A stretch of 64,000 nt of DNA from Lachnospiraceae bacterium UBA1766 (GCA_002314715.1 DCGY01000049.1:23387-87386); one strand, 5' to 3'. Counted from the first letter of the stretch, positions 54,787-62,930 are shown. Numbers and translations: made by a program. Notes: generated by a model from the sequence alone, not told the origin.

Positions 54787-56078
54787 TTCTTTAAATAAAC
54801 TGTTGCGATAAAATCCTCTTCCGAGCATTCCAGTTCCATTTTCCCACCTATCTTTTCCACAATCTCTTGTGTATTCCGAATACCGAATCCATGGTTCTTT
54901 TTATCCAGCTTACTGGTTTCTACATTATAGTTTTTATCAATGTGTTTCTTCTCACTTACAGAATTGGTAACTTTCATGCAAAAAAACAATTTTCCATCCT
55001 TAAATTCCACCTTCAAAACACCCTTTTGCAGCCTTGTAAGCTCCTCCACGGCATTGGATAAAATATTACCCAAAACGGTACACAATTGAGCGTCTGCAAT
55101 CAATATGTTCTCCGGTACCATTCCCAATACGATAACCGAAACCCCGGGAGGCAAAGCAGAAACATAGTAATTCAGCAAAACTTCAGCCGTCAGGTTTCCT
55201 ACCACAATATTTTTCCCCTGTATTGTTTTCAGTCCACCAATCAACTGGTCTAGATAGTTTTTTACCGCCTCCGGATTGTTCGCTTCATTCAATTGGCGCA
55301 AACAAATAAAATGATTCATCATATCATGCCGGTAGCTTCTTGTTTCCTCTTCCTTTTGCAGCAGCATGCGATAATGATTTTCCTTCATTTTCCCCATTCG
55401 CTTCTCTATCTCGTAAACATCATTCAGGGAATCACTCACCCGGTCAAGATAAATAACAATCCACATCATCAGCGCAATGGTTACATATCCAATTGTGGAA
55501 ACCAAGTTCACTCTCTGATATTTCGGGGTATTCTCAACATACTTGCGCATGGAATGCAGCCATTCTACAATCAGCGTCTGAACAAGTAGCAAGGCCGAGG
55601 CAACATAAGGAAGCTCCCTATTCATTTTGTATCGATATACCCTACGGTTTTGATTCAATATATCCATCAGCCAAACAATGCAACACAATACTATCAAAAG
55701 CAGCAAGGATATAGCATTTTTCATAACAGCAATCCGGATATTATCCAAATTCTGAACCGGCAAAAATCCCACAATAAAATACTTAACAGAGGTATCAATC
55801 GCATTTAAAAATAATTGTTGTAAAAAAATTTTCTTTATCGTATCAATTAATCTGTCCTTATAGCTAAACACCGCTGTGATTATAACAAGAGGGCTTGCAA
55901 ACAGATAATAGTAATAATTCAAGTGGTTTCCGGAGACAAATATAACAATGGTATAGAGAACACATCCGACCAACGCCGAAACAAATCGATCCACTTTTTT
56001 TCGATATACAAGTTTAAAAGCAATCATGATTTTCGAAAGCTCAATCATAAAAGCAAGAATGTACAGCATTTGTTCCAC
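54768..56078 (-). CDS. AgrC-type sensor histidine kinase
   Basis: Membrane sensor of the HPK10 (AgrC) class, which typically detects peptide signals. 436 residues with a GTG start at 56078 that has AGAGGA eight bases upstream (a GTG at 56102 is possible). About six membrane segments cover residues 5-215; the cytoplasmic part has the phospho-acceptor His251 in SYRHDMMNHF, the N box LGNILSNAVEE and the G box HGFGIRN of a GHKL ATPase domain. It follows the LytTR regulator gene and a 20-codon peptide gene, separated by a terminator, so it is expressed partly on its own. Likely sensor of the peptide cluster. Confidence 0.9.
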   Translation of the reverse strand: MEQMLYILAFMIELSKIMIAFKLVYRKKVDRFVSALVGCVLYTIVIFVSGNHLNYYYYLFASPLVIITAVFSYKDRLIDTIKKIFLQQLFLNAIDTSVKYFIVGFLPVQNLDNIRIAVMKNAISLLLLIVLCCIVWLMDILNQNRRVYRYKMNRELPYVASALLLVQTLIVEWLHSMRKYVENTPKYQRVNLVSTIGYVTIALMMWIVIYLDRVSDSLNDVYEIEKRMGKMKENHYRMLLQKEEETRSYRHDMMNHFICLRQLNEANNPEAVKNYLDQLIGGLKTIQGKNIVVGNLTAEVLLNYYVSALPPGVSVIVLGMVPENILIADAQLCTVLGNILSNAVEELTRLQKGVLKVEFKDGKLFFCMKVTNSVSEKKHIDKNYNVETSKLDKKNHGFGIRNTQEIVEKIGGKMELECSEEDFIATVYLKKEKTAV

Positions 56079-56147
56079 TATGGCTTCCTCTCTTTCCAAC
56101 ACTTTATTATTTTTTTATCACATTCTTGTGCCGAAATCAACCTGGAC

Positions 56148-56174
56148 AAAAAAAGACACCTTCGCGGTGTCTTT
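56148..56174 (-). terminator. Terminator between the small peptide gene and the kinase gene
   Basis: On the minus strand GACACC pairs with GGTGTC (loop GCGAA) followed by seven T. A compact, strong terminator that would let the regulator and peptide be made in excess over the kinase. Confidence 0.88.
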
Positions 56175-56238
56175 ACAAATGGTCAAATTACCCAACATAC
56201 AGTCAAGTAGCATTTCCCCTTTTCTATAACTATTATGA

Positions 56239-56301
56239 TTAAACTGTCGGCATAACCACAGAAAAGATTCCCATAAACAGTTCAAACAAATCTGTTATCA
56301 T
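56239..56301 (-). CDS. 20-residue hydrophobic peptide between regulator and kinase genes
   Basis: A short frame with a full AAAGGAGG ribosome site ten bases before the ATG. The peptide starts MITDLFELF and ends VVMPTV, so it is hydrophobic with two acidic residues near the N-terminus and no cysteine. It is followed 65 bases later by a strong terminator. The position inside an AgrA/AgrC-like pair suggests a signal peptide or regulatory peptide, but there is no AgrB processing gene and the peptide has no cyclisation Cys, so an agr-type thiolactone is excluded. A translated leader or a toxin-like membrane peptide are alternatives. Confidence 0.55.
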   Translation of the reverse strand: MITDLFELFMGIFSVVMPTV

Positions 56302-56382
56302 ACAAGTATTTCCTCCTTTCTCTTCGTTCTCTTGCCAATCTGACCTCTGACTCGAAAAAATCTTTTCCGATTTATGTGATCA

Positions 56383-57087
56383 TCATATCTTTCCATAATT
56401 GACATCATACTCCATGTATGCTTTTTCAAACTCCTTACGGATTCGGGTAGAAATCTTTAATTCCTCTCTCCCCACCTTAACAACATGATCCGTCACACAA
56501 AGCACTGCATGCATATTGATAACATATTGTCTGCTGATTTGAAAAAACAACTTAGGATTTAACTCCTTTAAAATAACCTTTAGGGACTCTTCCCGCCGAA
56601 ACACTTTATCATCAACTACAAATTCCGTATACCCATTGAATGCCCTGACATACAGAATATCCCTTTGTGGTATTTGATACAGATTTCTATTATAATATAA
56701 CTCCAAGGTCTCTGTACCAAGCGGTGCAGAAACCGCCGCCATAATAGCCTCTGTTATTTCCGCCACGTCAATTGGTTTTGTCACATAACGAAATGCCTGA
56801 AATTGAAATACATCTTTAAAACGATCTTTGGAACCGGTTACCATTATAATCTTGCACTTTTCATTTTTTGTTCTTATTTTTTTTCCGATTTCTATCCCGT
56901 CCATTTCTTCCATTTCAATATCCAAAAACAGGATATCAAAACCAATTTCCGATTCCAGCAACTTTTTCCCCGTTAAAAATGTAGTATATCGAGCATCTAT
57001 ATTTTGCTTTGATAAAATTTGATTTGCGTGAGTATAAATATCATTTATGCAGGACTTCTGGTCATCACAAATAGCAACTTCCAACAT
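56383..57087 (-). CDS. AgrA-type response regulator (receiver plus LytTR)
   Basis: A 234-residue transcription factor. The receiver domain has the acidic pair D8-D9, phospho-acceptor D56 in ILFLDIEMEEMDG, the conserved T/S in MVTGS and K108 in VTKPID. The C-terminal LytTR domain (about 135-230) has LFFQISRQYVINMHAV and the VKVGREELKISTRIRKEFEKAY loop. It should act with the AgrC-like kinase encoded downstream and control the peptide cluster. It has its own promoter and follows the S41 peptidase gene by 145 bases. Confidence 0.92.
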   Translation of the reverse strand: MLEVAICDDQKSCINDIYTHANQILSKQNIDARYTTFLTGKKLLESEIGFDILFLDIEMEEMDGIEIGKKIRTKNEKCKIIMVTGSKDRFKDVFQFQAFRYVTKPIDVAEITEAIMAAVSAPLGTETLELYYNRNLYQIPQRDILYVRAFNGYTEFVVDDKVFRREESLKVILKELNPKLFFQISRQYVINMHAVLCVTDHVVKVGREELKISTRIRKEFEKAYMEYDVNYGKI

Positions 57088-57120
57088 ATAGGATACCTAC
57101 CTTTCTTTTTCGATATATTC

Positions 57121-57150
57121 ATTATACCGAATTTTGCACAAAAGTGTAAA
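57121..57150 (-). promoter_or_regulatory. Promoter of the response regulator gene
   Basis: On the minus strand TTTACA or TTACAC (57144-57150) with 17-18 bases to a perfect TATAAT (57121-57126), 34 bases before the regulator ATG. It separates control of the regulator from the biosynthetic operon. Confidence 0.75.
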
Positions 57151-57232
57151 GAATCTCTGTTTTCGAGCAATTAACTCCTTTAGCGTTCCATTTCCATTGA
57201 TATGACACCCCAAAATTTATCCCTTTTCCCTT

Positions 57233-58051
57233 CTATAAAGCATTCAATAACCTTGCTGCCTCTGTCATATAATCCTGTCCTTCCCCAATATAAATCATTC
57301 TTTTATCATTATCGGTTTCCATTATTATTTCTCTGATGTCAACTCCCAAAACGCTCCATTCGAATGCAGTCACATAACAATCCACATCCCGAAAAGAGGG
57401 AAGATGATAGACCACCTGTCCCTGATACTTGCCATAGCTCTTATTTCCAATCAGCCACACATTTTTCAAATTTAAATAAAGTGACAAATAAAGAATTTCT
57501 GCGCTACTCATTGTATTTTTATCAATAAAGCATATTATTTTATCGAATTTTTTGCACCCGGTGGAAGCTTGAAAAACGTTTTCCTTCTTTTTGTATTTTA
57601 ATGTACAGATTTCTCCGCCATCCAAAAAAAAATTCGCGATTTCAACTGTATTTTCTACTTTCCCTCCCATATTCCCTCTCAAATCAAGAATAATGTTTTT
57701 AGAGGGGCACAGACTCAATAATCGTTTCACTTCTTCCGTCGTTTTATCTTGAAAGCTTCCCCACTGCACAAAAAATGTATCATTAAAAATCGAATCATGC
57801 AGCACCCTTTCCCTTCCATTTTGAAATCGGTATTTCATTCCCACATAAACATCTTCCCGAATTTTACTTTTTAGCTCCTGATTTATTTCAAATACAGTCT
57901 TCTTTCGGTTTGAAAGAACAATTGGGGTGTCCAGATACAACGAATTTCGATTTATAAAGTCAACACACATCAACACATTTTTTTCGCCGATTCTTTTTTT
58001 ATCAAATCCGGATATTTTAATCCTCTGTAATAAATTTCTCATGATAGCCAT
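57233..58051 (-). CDS. S41-family (C-terminal-processing type) serine peptidase without signal peptide
   Basis: A 272-residue protease domain of the CtpA/tricorn-core fold. The family segment IILDLRGNMGGKVENTVEIANFFL is followed by NTMSSAEILYLSLYL with the probable nucleophile Ser183 and GNKSYGKYQGQ with the general base Lys208, 25 residues apart as in CtpA/Prc. There is no PDZ domain and no signal peptide, so it should act in the cytoplasm. The ATG at 58051 has AAGGA eight bases upstream and lies 35 bases inside the permease gene before it. As the last gene of the peptide operon it may remove the leader from the modified precursor (inference). Confidence 0.8.
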   Translation of the reverse strand: MAIMRNLLQRIKISGFDKKRIGEKNVLMCVDFINRNSLYLDTPIVLSNRKKTVFEINQELKSKIREDVYVGMKYRFQNGRERVLHDSIFNDTFFVQWGSFQDKTTEEVKRLLSLCPSKNIILDLRGNMGGKVENTVEIANFFLDGGEICTLKYKKKENVFQASTGCKKFDKIICFIDKNTMSSAEILYLSLYLNLKNVWLIGNKSYGKYQGQVVYHLPSFRDVDCYVTAFEWSVLGVDIREIIMETDNDKRMIYIGEGQDYMTEAARLLNAL

Positions 58052-58688
58052 TGATGATATCCTTTGTATTTTCACACAACACTTCGTTCCTACCGGTTCT
58101 CATATAACATAGCATTCCAATAATTCCAACGGTTGAACAAACAATGGTCGAAAACATCAGTTTTTCAAAACGGATGAACGATATTTGATAAATATAGATA
58201 AAACCGGGAGAAATCATATTAATAATTGCAAACACACTGGCTATTATCATACTTGCTCGAGAATACGTAAGATAATGCAGCGTGCTCATTCCCAACAAAA
58301 AAAAGGCCAATATAACCGAAAGCAAATTACAGACAACATGCTCTGTTGTAACGGATTCATGTAACAAACCTTTTAACACGAGTAAGGTAATATCGGTAAT
58401 CAGATAATTGGACAACAGTATAAACAAAAGATTACTAATCCAAACCGTACGAACTCTCAATCCTAATGCCACATAAAATGTCATATAGGAAATCTCTTCC
58501 ACATTGAAAAGAATCAGTGTTGAAAAACACGTCGTAATCATAGGCAATACAGAGAACACCTGGCCAAATGGAAATTTCAGCAAATAATAATAAACCAAAC
58601 CACTTACCAACGGCAAAATCAAAAAAGCGAAAAACTTAACCGGTTCTCTCTTAAGTTCAACAATTTTTTTCCAAAGCAAAATTCTCAT
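58017..58688 (-). CDS. ABC-2-like membrane protein, second permease of the peptide cluster
   Basis: A 223-residue protein with about six hydrophobic segments (around 18-38, 45-62, 80-100, 118-140, 148-170, 178-198) and basic cytoplasmic ends. It resembles permeases of ABC exporters in topology only. Its ATG overlaps the stop of the other permease gene by four bases, so both are made together and probably form a heterodimeric channel with the ABC ATPase. Confidence 0.75.
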   Translation of the reverse strand: MRILLWKKIVELKREPVKFFAFLILPLVSGLVYYYLLKFPFGQVFSVLPMITTCFSTLILFNVEEISYMTFYVALGLRVRTVWISNLLFILLSNYLITDITLLVLKGLLHESVTTEHVVCNLLSVILAFFLLGMSTLHYLTYSRASMIIASVFAIINMISPGFIYIYQISFIRFEKLMFSTIVCSTVGIIGMLCYMRTGRNEVLCENTKDIINGYHEKFITED

Positions 58689-59278
58689 AGAATTAATCTC
58701 GCCACCCTTTCCTTATTTATTTTTTTATCGCATACAAATATTACTCCCCACACGATGCATAACAAAAAAAACATTACAAAAATTGCTATATACCCTAAAA
58801 CTATGTTTAGAACACCAAAAGCAGAAGTAGCCACCAAAAGAAAAAACTCAATTCGTTTAACTTGCTTCGCATTTATAATAAATTTCAAAAAAACCAGCAT
58901 ATTGTTCAAGGAACAGGCCCAAAAAAGCAACAAGAGAATCATAATACAATCAACTCCTTTTGTGTATATGCCGGCATACAGTGTCATTAAGCCAATTGGG
59001 AATATGATTAAAGATATCATATTAAACAAATACTTCATTATCGTCCCTTTTATATCATTTTGGAGAATATACAATGAAATACAGTTATTATCCATATATT
59101 TTTGATAATATAGTTCATTTACCATTACAAGATATCCAACCGTAGCCAGCCCGTAGCTCATAATCATGTCATTCTTCCCCACAAAGAATAAACACGCTGC
59201 AATTGCAGCAAGAATAAAGAGCTGAATTTTTATAAATTTTCTGTTTAACTTCCCTAACAGCCATTTATATGCATTCAT
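58685..59278 (-). CDS. Polytopic membrane protein, first permease of the peptide cluster
   Basis: A 197-residue protein with about six hydrophobic segments and the loop YYQKYMDNNCISLYILQNDIKGTIMK. No family recognised beyond ABC-2-like topology. It starts three bases after the ATPase stop. Expected to export the mature peptide or give self-protection, together with the ATPase and the second membrane protein (inference). Confidence 0.75.
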   Translation of the reverse strand: MNAYKWLLGKLNRKFIKIQLFILAAIAACLFFVGKNDMIMSYGLATVGYLVMVNELYYQKYMDNNCISLYILQNDIKGTIMKYLFNMISLIIFPIGLMTLYAGIYTKGVDCIMILLLLFWACSLNNMLVFLKFIINAKQVKRIEFFLLVATSAFGVLNIVLGYIAIFVMFFLLCIVWGVIFVCDKKINKERVARLIL

Positions 59279-59281
59279 ATT

Positions 59282-60007
59282 CTAACCTTCTATCCCTATC
59301 CATTTTTTATATAAATTTTCCAAATAATCTTTTTCACACTTCTCGGGTATCTTCTCATAGGAAACAATTTCACCCTTTTTCATAAAATAAATACCATCGC
59401 ATATTTTCTCCAAATGGCCAAGATCATGAGCACTGATTAATATTGCACATCCATTTTCACGTAATCGCTTAATATAAGCAGACAAGAAGAATTGAGCCTC
59501 CACATCTAAGCCCAGATACGGTTCGTCCATAATGAAGAACTTGGGTGTCGTAACCATCGTTCTGCCAATCGCCAATCTTTGTTTCATTCCACGTGACAGA
59601 TTGCGTATATTCTCTTTTCGATAATCTGTCAGCTTGATATCATCCAGTATTTTTTCAATATCTTTCTTCATTTGCTTTACAGAAAATGCTTTATTGTAGT
59701 AACGATAAAAGAACTCAATATTCTCCTCAACCGTCAGCATTCTCATCAATCCGGCCGTATCCAGCAAGAAGCAAACCCGTTCCTCTTCCTTGGCATAATC
59801 AAGTTCAGAAATATTCTTCCCATCAAATGTAATTTGACCCTGATCGCAAGCATACAAGCCTAAAACAGTTCTGGTAAGGCTCGTTTTACCGGCACCATTC
59901 GGGCCAACCAGGCCAATGCACTGTCCACTCTCCAGGTGCATTGATATGTTTTTCAAAATTTGACGGGATTTAATTTTTTTTGACACATTTTCAACTATGA
60001 AATCCAT
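59282..60007 (-). CDS. ABC transporter ATP-binding protein of the peptide cluster
   Basis: A 241-residue ABC ATPase. Walker A GPNGAGKT (35-42), the signature LSRGMKQRLAIGR, Walker B FFIMDEP and the switch His in ISAHDLGH are all intact. The layout fits ATPases of bacteriocin export or immunity systems of the BcrA/NatA type. It overlaps the preceding radical SAM gene by 13 bases. It powers the two membrane proteins that follow. Confidence 0.9.
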   Translation of the reverse strand: MDFIVENVSKKIKSRQILKNISMHLESGQCIGLVGPNGAGKTSLTRTVLGLYACDQGQITFDGKNISELDYAKEEERVCFLLDTAGLMRMLTVEENIEFFYRYYNKAFSVKQMKKDIEKILDDIKLTDYRKENIRNLSRGMKQRLAIGRTMVTTPKFFIMDEPYLGLDVEAQFFLSAYIKRLRENGCAILISAHDLGHLEKICDGIYFMKKGEIVSYEKIPEKCEKDYLENLYKKWIGIEG

Positions 60008-61062
60008 ATTCCCTCCTCAACATTATATCCGCATTGACAATCTTTCATCTTGATACATGAAGTACAATTATAACGATACTCACAACCCAGACATTTGCGT
60101 CCAATTTGTTGGTCAACATCCTTTTCCCAATACTCCCGGTACAGCCTTCTCATTAGTTCTACCGCATCCTGCTCCAACAAATTCCCTATAACAGCATCCT
60201 TACATCCCATACAGGGCACTAATGATCCATCGCACAAAATTGTAATTTTCCCGTTCAGGCAGCTGTCATACATCCTTCGAACAAATTGCTCGGCAAATGA
60301 CAGTTTTTTGTAAAAAGATGTTTTTCGAAAAGTAACTTCTCCAAAATTCACCGGAACTCCTTCCAGTCGTTTTATTGTGTCCTGATTGTAATAGGGAACG
60401 ATATTCAAATTTTGAACCTTCATTGCTCTGTATTTCATCACGTCCTTTTGATGAAACAGTAATAGATTTACATTACAACCTGATGGCAATTTTCTCAAAT
60501 CATCCACTTCACTTATCGTTACAAAAACATTTTCAAACATTTGATTCGCATAAGAATATATTTTCTTAAACTCAGGATGCAAAATAGGATTTCCACCTGT
60601 CAAAATTACAGATTTCGGATTTAATTTTCCCAGAATGTTCATGATAACTTTCCACTGTTCAAATGTAATTTCCTTTTTTTCGGAATCATAGGGAATACAA
60701 CTTGGGCAGAACGCTTTTTGGCATCCCGTATGCGTGCAACTCCCATTGCACCGATTCGAAATCTGTAAAATCACATTTTGGGTTGTCGGAAAAAACCTCC
60801 ATGCCCGACGTTTATTAAAAACATTTGTAAATCGAATTTTTTCAACAAATACCGGTTCCTCCATTTTTTGCATCCACCCAATTTCACACAATTTAACAAA
60901 ATCATCCGGTTCTTGGTCAAATGGATGATTCTTTTCTGCATTTTCAATCAACACAGTCATATCCGGATTTAAGGATATCATTTCTCCCGTCAAAACATTT
61001 GATAATATGGCATTTTTCGCACCTTTTATCAGATATATTTCCGGTAGTAATCGGTAGTACAT
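59995..61062 (-). CDS. Radical SAM/SPASM-like protein with irregular cysteine motif
   Basis: A 355-residue protein. Residues about 1-75 look like a peptide-binding (RRE-like) start: ILSNVLTGEMISLNPDMTVLIENAEK. The core begins NVILQISNRCNGSCTHTGCQKAFCPSC; the cysteines C105, C109 and C114 are spaced CX3CX4C, not the usual CX3CX2C, with C119 and C122 close by. The glycine-rich SAM segment ILTGGNPILHPEF is present. The C-terminus has SPASM-type cysteines (CLNGKITILCDGSLVPCMGC, then RKCLGCEYRYNCTSC). It may be an active maturase with a changed cluster loop or a partner protein. It follows the first maturase by one base. Confidence 0.85.
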   Translation of the reverse strand: MYYRLLPEIYLIKGAKNAILSNVLTGEMISLNPDMTVLIENAEKNHPFDQEPDDFVKLCEIGWMQKMEEPVFVEKIRFTNVFNKRRAWRFFPTTQNVILQISNRCNGSCTHTGCQKAFCPSCIPYDSEKKEITFEQWKVIMNILGKLNPKSVILTGGNPILHPEFKKIYSYANQMFENVFVTISEVDDLRKLPSGCNVNLLLFHQKDVMKYRAMKVQNLNIVPYYNQDTIKRLEGVPVNFGEVTFRKTSFYKKLSFAEQFVRRMYDSCLNGKITILCDGSLVPCMGCKDAVIGNLLEQDAVELMRRLYREYWEKDVDQQIGRKCLGCEYRYNCTSCIKMKDCQCGYNVEEGIWIS

Positions 61063-61063
61063 A

Positions 61064-62470
61064 TCAACATCCTCCTAATGCCTTGTCCATTAATCTGTTA
61101 TAATATTGCACCGTTATTTCATCAAACATTCTGGAATCCAATTCCAAACAATTAACCAATCCGGCCAAACTTTCGCAATGATTTTTTCTGGTAGCATTAC
61201 AGAATCCTTCATTAAATGCTACATCCTGGTCATTAAAAAACTTGGCAAAACAATGTGTACACAATTTGCCGGTTGTACAATCCACGCATTTTCTGCAAAT
61301 CACTTCATTATACCGATTAATCAGTTCAGCGATTTTTCTTGAATTCAATCCATTAAAAACATCTCCGATTGAAAACTTGGGATTTACCCGTTCGCAAATA
61401 TGAAAACTTCCATCCGGTCTCACGTATATTTTCTGTCCCGGTATGCATGTCCCCGTATATGGGATCAAGGTATTCTTTTTATCTCCAATCATGCAATGAT
61501 AGTTCATCTCCAGATAACCCACACAAAAAAAATTATAGACAAACATGTCTTGTGTTAATGTTTTTTCCCGGATATGCTGATAAAATTCTTCTTTTAACAG
61601 ATTGTACTTTTTATCAAAAATCTGAAATTCTTCTGTTGTAAACTGCTGATAATAATCTGTATTAGCACTTTCAATGGGAGATGCTCTGAAAAAGTTGATA
61701 TCATTCTCTTCGAAAAATTCCTTCACCTTGAGCAAATCCGTTCGTATATCATAACAGAAGCTTACTGTAATCTTTTTGTAACTCGGGTAGGCTTGTCTGA
61801 ATTTCCGAAAGTTTTCAAACACTACATCAAAGGATGGTTCTCCATTAACGCACACCCTGTTTCTGTCATGGTTCTCTTTATGACCATCCAAGCTAACCAA
61901 TACCGCAAAGTCGTGCTTCACAAGAAAATCCATATCCTCCTTTGTCAGTAAGTATCCATTCGTTGTCATATTATACTTAGGGTGAAATTTACTGTATTTC
62001 TCCTCGATATAATTCACCGCATATCGGATCAGTTCTCGATTGAGCAATGGTTCCCCTCCATAAAATCCAATATATGGGTCTTGAAGCGGATTACTTTTCT
62101 GAGCGTTTTCAAAGTTATTAAAAAACAAATCAATCGCGGCCCGAGCCGTATTTTCATCCATCACCTCATTGGTATATCCATGTGTATATTCATAATGGTC
62201 CGAGTAACAGCAATACTTGCATCGGAAGTTACATTGACTGGTGACCTCCAAAATCAATTGGTGAAATCCATTTCCCTTCCCATAAAGAAAATCATCTACA
62301 TCCTCTTCGCTCACAACCTCTATTTTAGACTCCGTTTCGCCACCAAATTTCCTTGTATATTCTTGAAGCAGCAATTCTCCATCCTTATGATTCTTATTAA
62401 AAATCTGTCCCGAATTATTATCAAACAGATACTCATTTCCATTTTCACTTTTAAACTCTACGAACTTCAC
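61064..62470 (-). CDS. Radical SAM/SPASM peptide maturase
   Basis: A 468-residue radical SAM enzyme expected to form thioether or other cross-links on the cysteine-rich precursor. An N-terminal precursor-binding-like region (about 1-60) precedes the canonical cluster motif LEVTSQCNFRCKYC (C80, C84, C87), then FYGGEPLLN, the MTTNGYLL strand and VSLDGHKE. The C-terminal SPASM/twitch region carries CIPGQKIYVRPDGSFHICERV, CRKCVDC...CTHCF and FCNATR, enough for two auxiliary clusters. An ATG at 62527 is open but lies in the hairpin; the GTG at 62470 has GGAGGA six bases upstream and is chosen. It is the first gene after the precursor. Confidence 0.92.
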   Translation of the reverse strand: MKFVEFKSENGNEYLFDNNSGQIFNKNHKDGELLLQEYTRKFGGETESKIEVVSEEDVDDFLYGKGNGFHQLILEVTSQCNFRCKYCCYSDHYEYTHGYTNEVMDENTARAAIDLFFNNFENAQKSNPLQDPYIGFYGGEPLLNRELIRYAVNYIEEKYSKFHPKYNMTTNGYLLTKEDMDFLVKHDFAVLVSLDGHKENHDRNRVCVNGEPSFDVVFENFRKFRQAYPSYKKITVSFCYDIRTDLLKVKEFFEENDINFFRASPIESANTDYYQQFTTEEFQIFDKKYNLLKEEFYQHIREKTLTQDMFVYNFFCVGYLEMNYHCMIGDKKNTLIPYTGTCIPGQKIYVRPDGSFHICERVNPKFSIGDVFNGLNSRKIAELINRYNEVICRKCVDCTTGKLCTHCFAKFFNDQDVAFNEGFCNATRKNHCESLAGLVNCLELDSRMFDEITVQYYNRLMDKALGGC

Positions 62471-62496
62471 GAACTCTCCTCCAATAACCTTCTTTT

Positions 62497-62533
62497 GAAA
62501 AACCCAGGTATGGTGATATTTCGCCATACCTGG
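62497..62533 (-). terminator. Attenuator-like hairpin between precursor and first maturase
   Basis: CCAGGTATGG pairs perfectly with CCATACCTGG (10 bp, loop 10), followed on the minus strand by GTTTTTC. It lies about ten bases after the precursor stop. Its short T-run suggests partial termination, giving more precursor than enzyme mRNA. Confidence 0.7.
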
Positions 62534-62542
62534 TATTTCTTT

Positions 62543-62779
62543 TTATGCATTTACTGCAATTGCAACAGCTGCGGCAGCCGCAGAACCGGTAACGGATGTA
62601 GTGATTGCTGATGCAGAAGCAGCAATCATAACCTGTCCTACAATCGGAATGACACACAATCCGCAAGAAGCACAGGCGATACATGCCAAACATGCCGCGC
62701 AAATCGCACAACCCACGCAACCGGCAACAGTTGTTTCTGATTCCTGTACCTCATTGTTATTGAAATTCACAAATTCCAT
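62543..62779 (-). CDS. Cysteine-ladder RiPP precursor peptide
   Basis: A 78-residue peptide with a clear ribosome site (AAAGGAG, eight bases from the ATG). The first 20 residues (MEFVNFNNNEVQESETTVAG) are polar and acidic, like a leader. Residues 21-42 carry eight cysteines at perfect three-residue spacing (C21, C24, C27, C30, C33, C36, C39, C42; starts CVGCAIC, ends SCGLC). Residues 43-78 hold no cysteine and no charge and are rich in Ala, Ser, Thr, Val and Ile. In sactipeptides, Cys of the N-terminal half bond to alpha carbons in the C-terminal half, and this layout fits that hairpin plan. It lies directly before two radical SAM genes. A relation to clostridial Cys-rich peptides of the Clo7bot type is possible but untested. 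Confidence 0.88.
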   Translation of the reverse strand: MEFVNFNNNEVQESETTVAGCVGCAICAACLACIACASCGLCVIPIVGQVMIAASASAITTSVTGSAAAAAVAIAVNA

Positions 62780-62930
62780 TTCAGATACTCCTTTCCGCTA
62801 TTTTTTCTTTGAATATTCGCGATTTAATCAAAAAAACAGAAAATATACTTTCTGAATTCACGTTATTACATACTGTGGAGAAAGTTCAATCTTATCTCTT
62901 TAAGCGTAGAAAAAACTCTGTTAGTGCAAC
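62780..62930 (-). promoter_or_regulatory. Leader and promoter region of the peptide cluster
   Basis: A/T-rich spacer before the precursor gene. The best -10 on the minus strand is TATATT near 62842-62847 with a weak -35 (TGTAAT, 17 bases upstream). A weak core promoter fits control by an activator such as the LytTR regulator, but I found no convincing pair of LytTR repeats. Confidence 0.35.

Noticed and set aside
56118..56213. A 31-codon frame after the 20-residue peptide, starting MLLDCMLGN with two cysteines
   Set aside because: It runs straight through the strong terminator at 56148-56174 and its ribosome site is too close to the ATG. Unlikely to be translated.
62780..62930. Possible LytTR direct repeats upstream of the precursor gene
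   Set aside because: Only scattered partial matches such as CACAGTATG were found, not two copies at about 21-22 bp spacing, so I do not call an operator.
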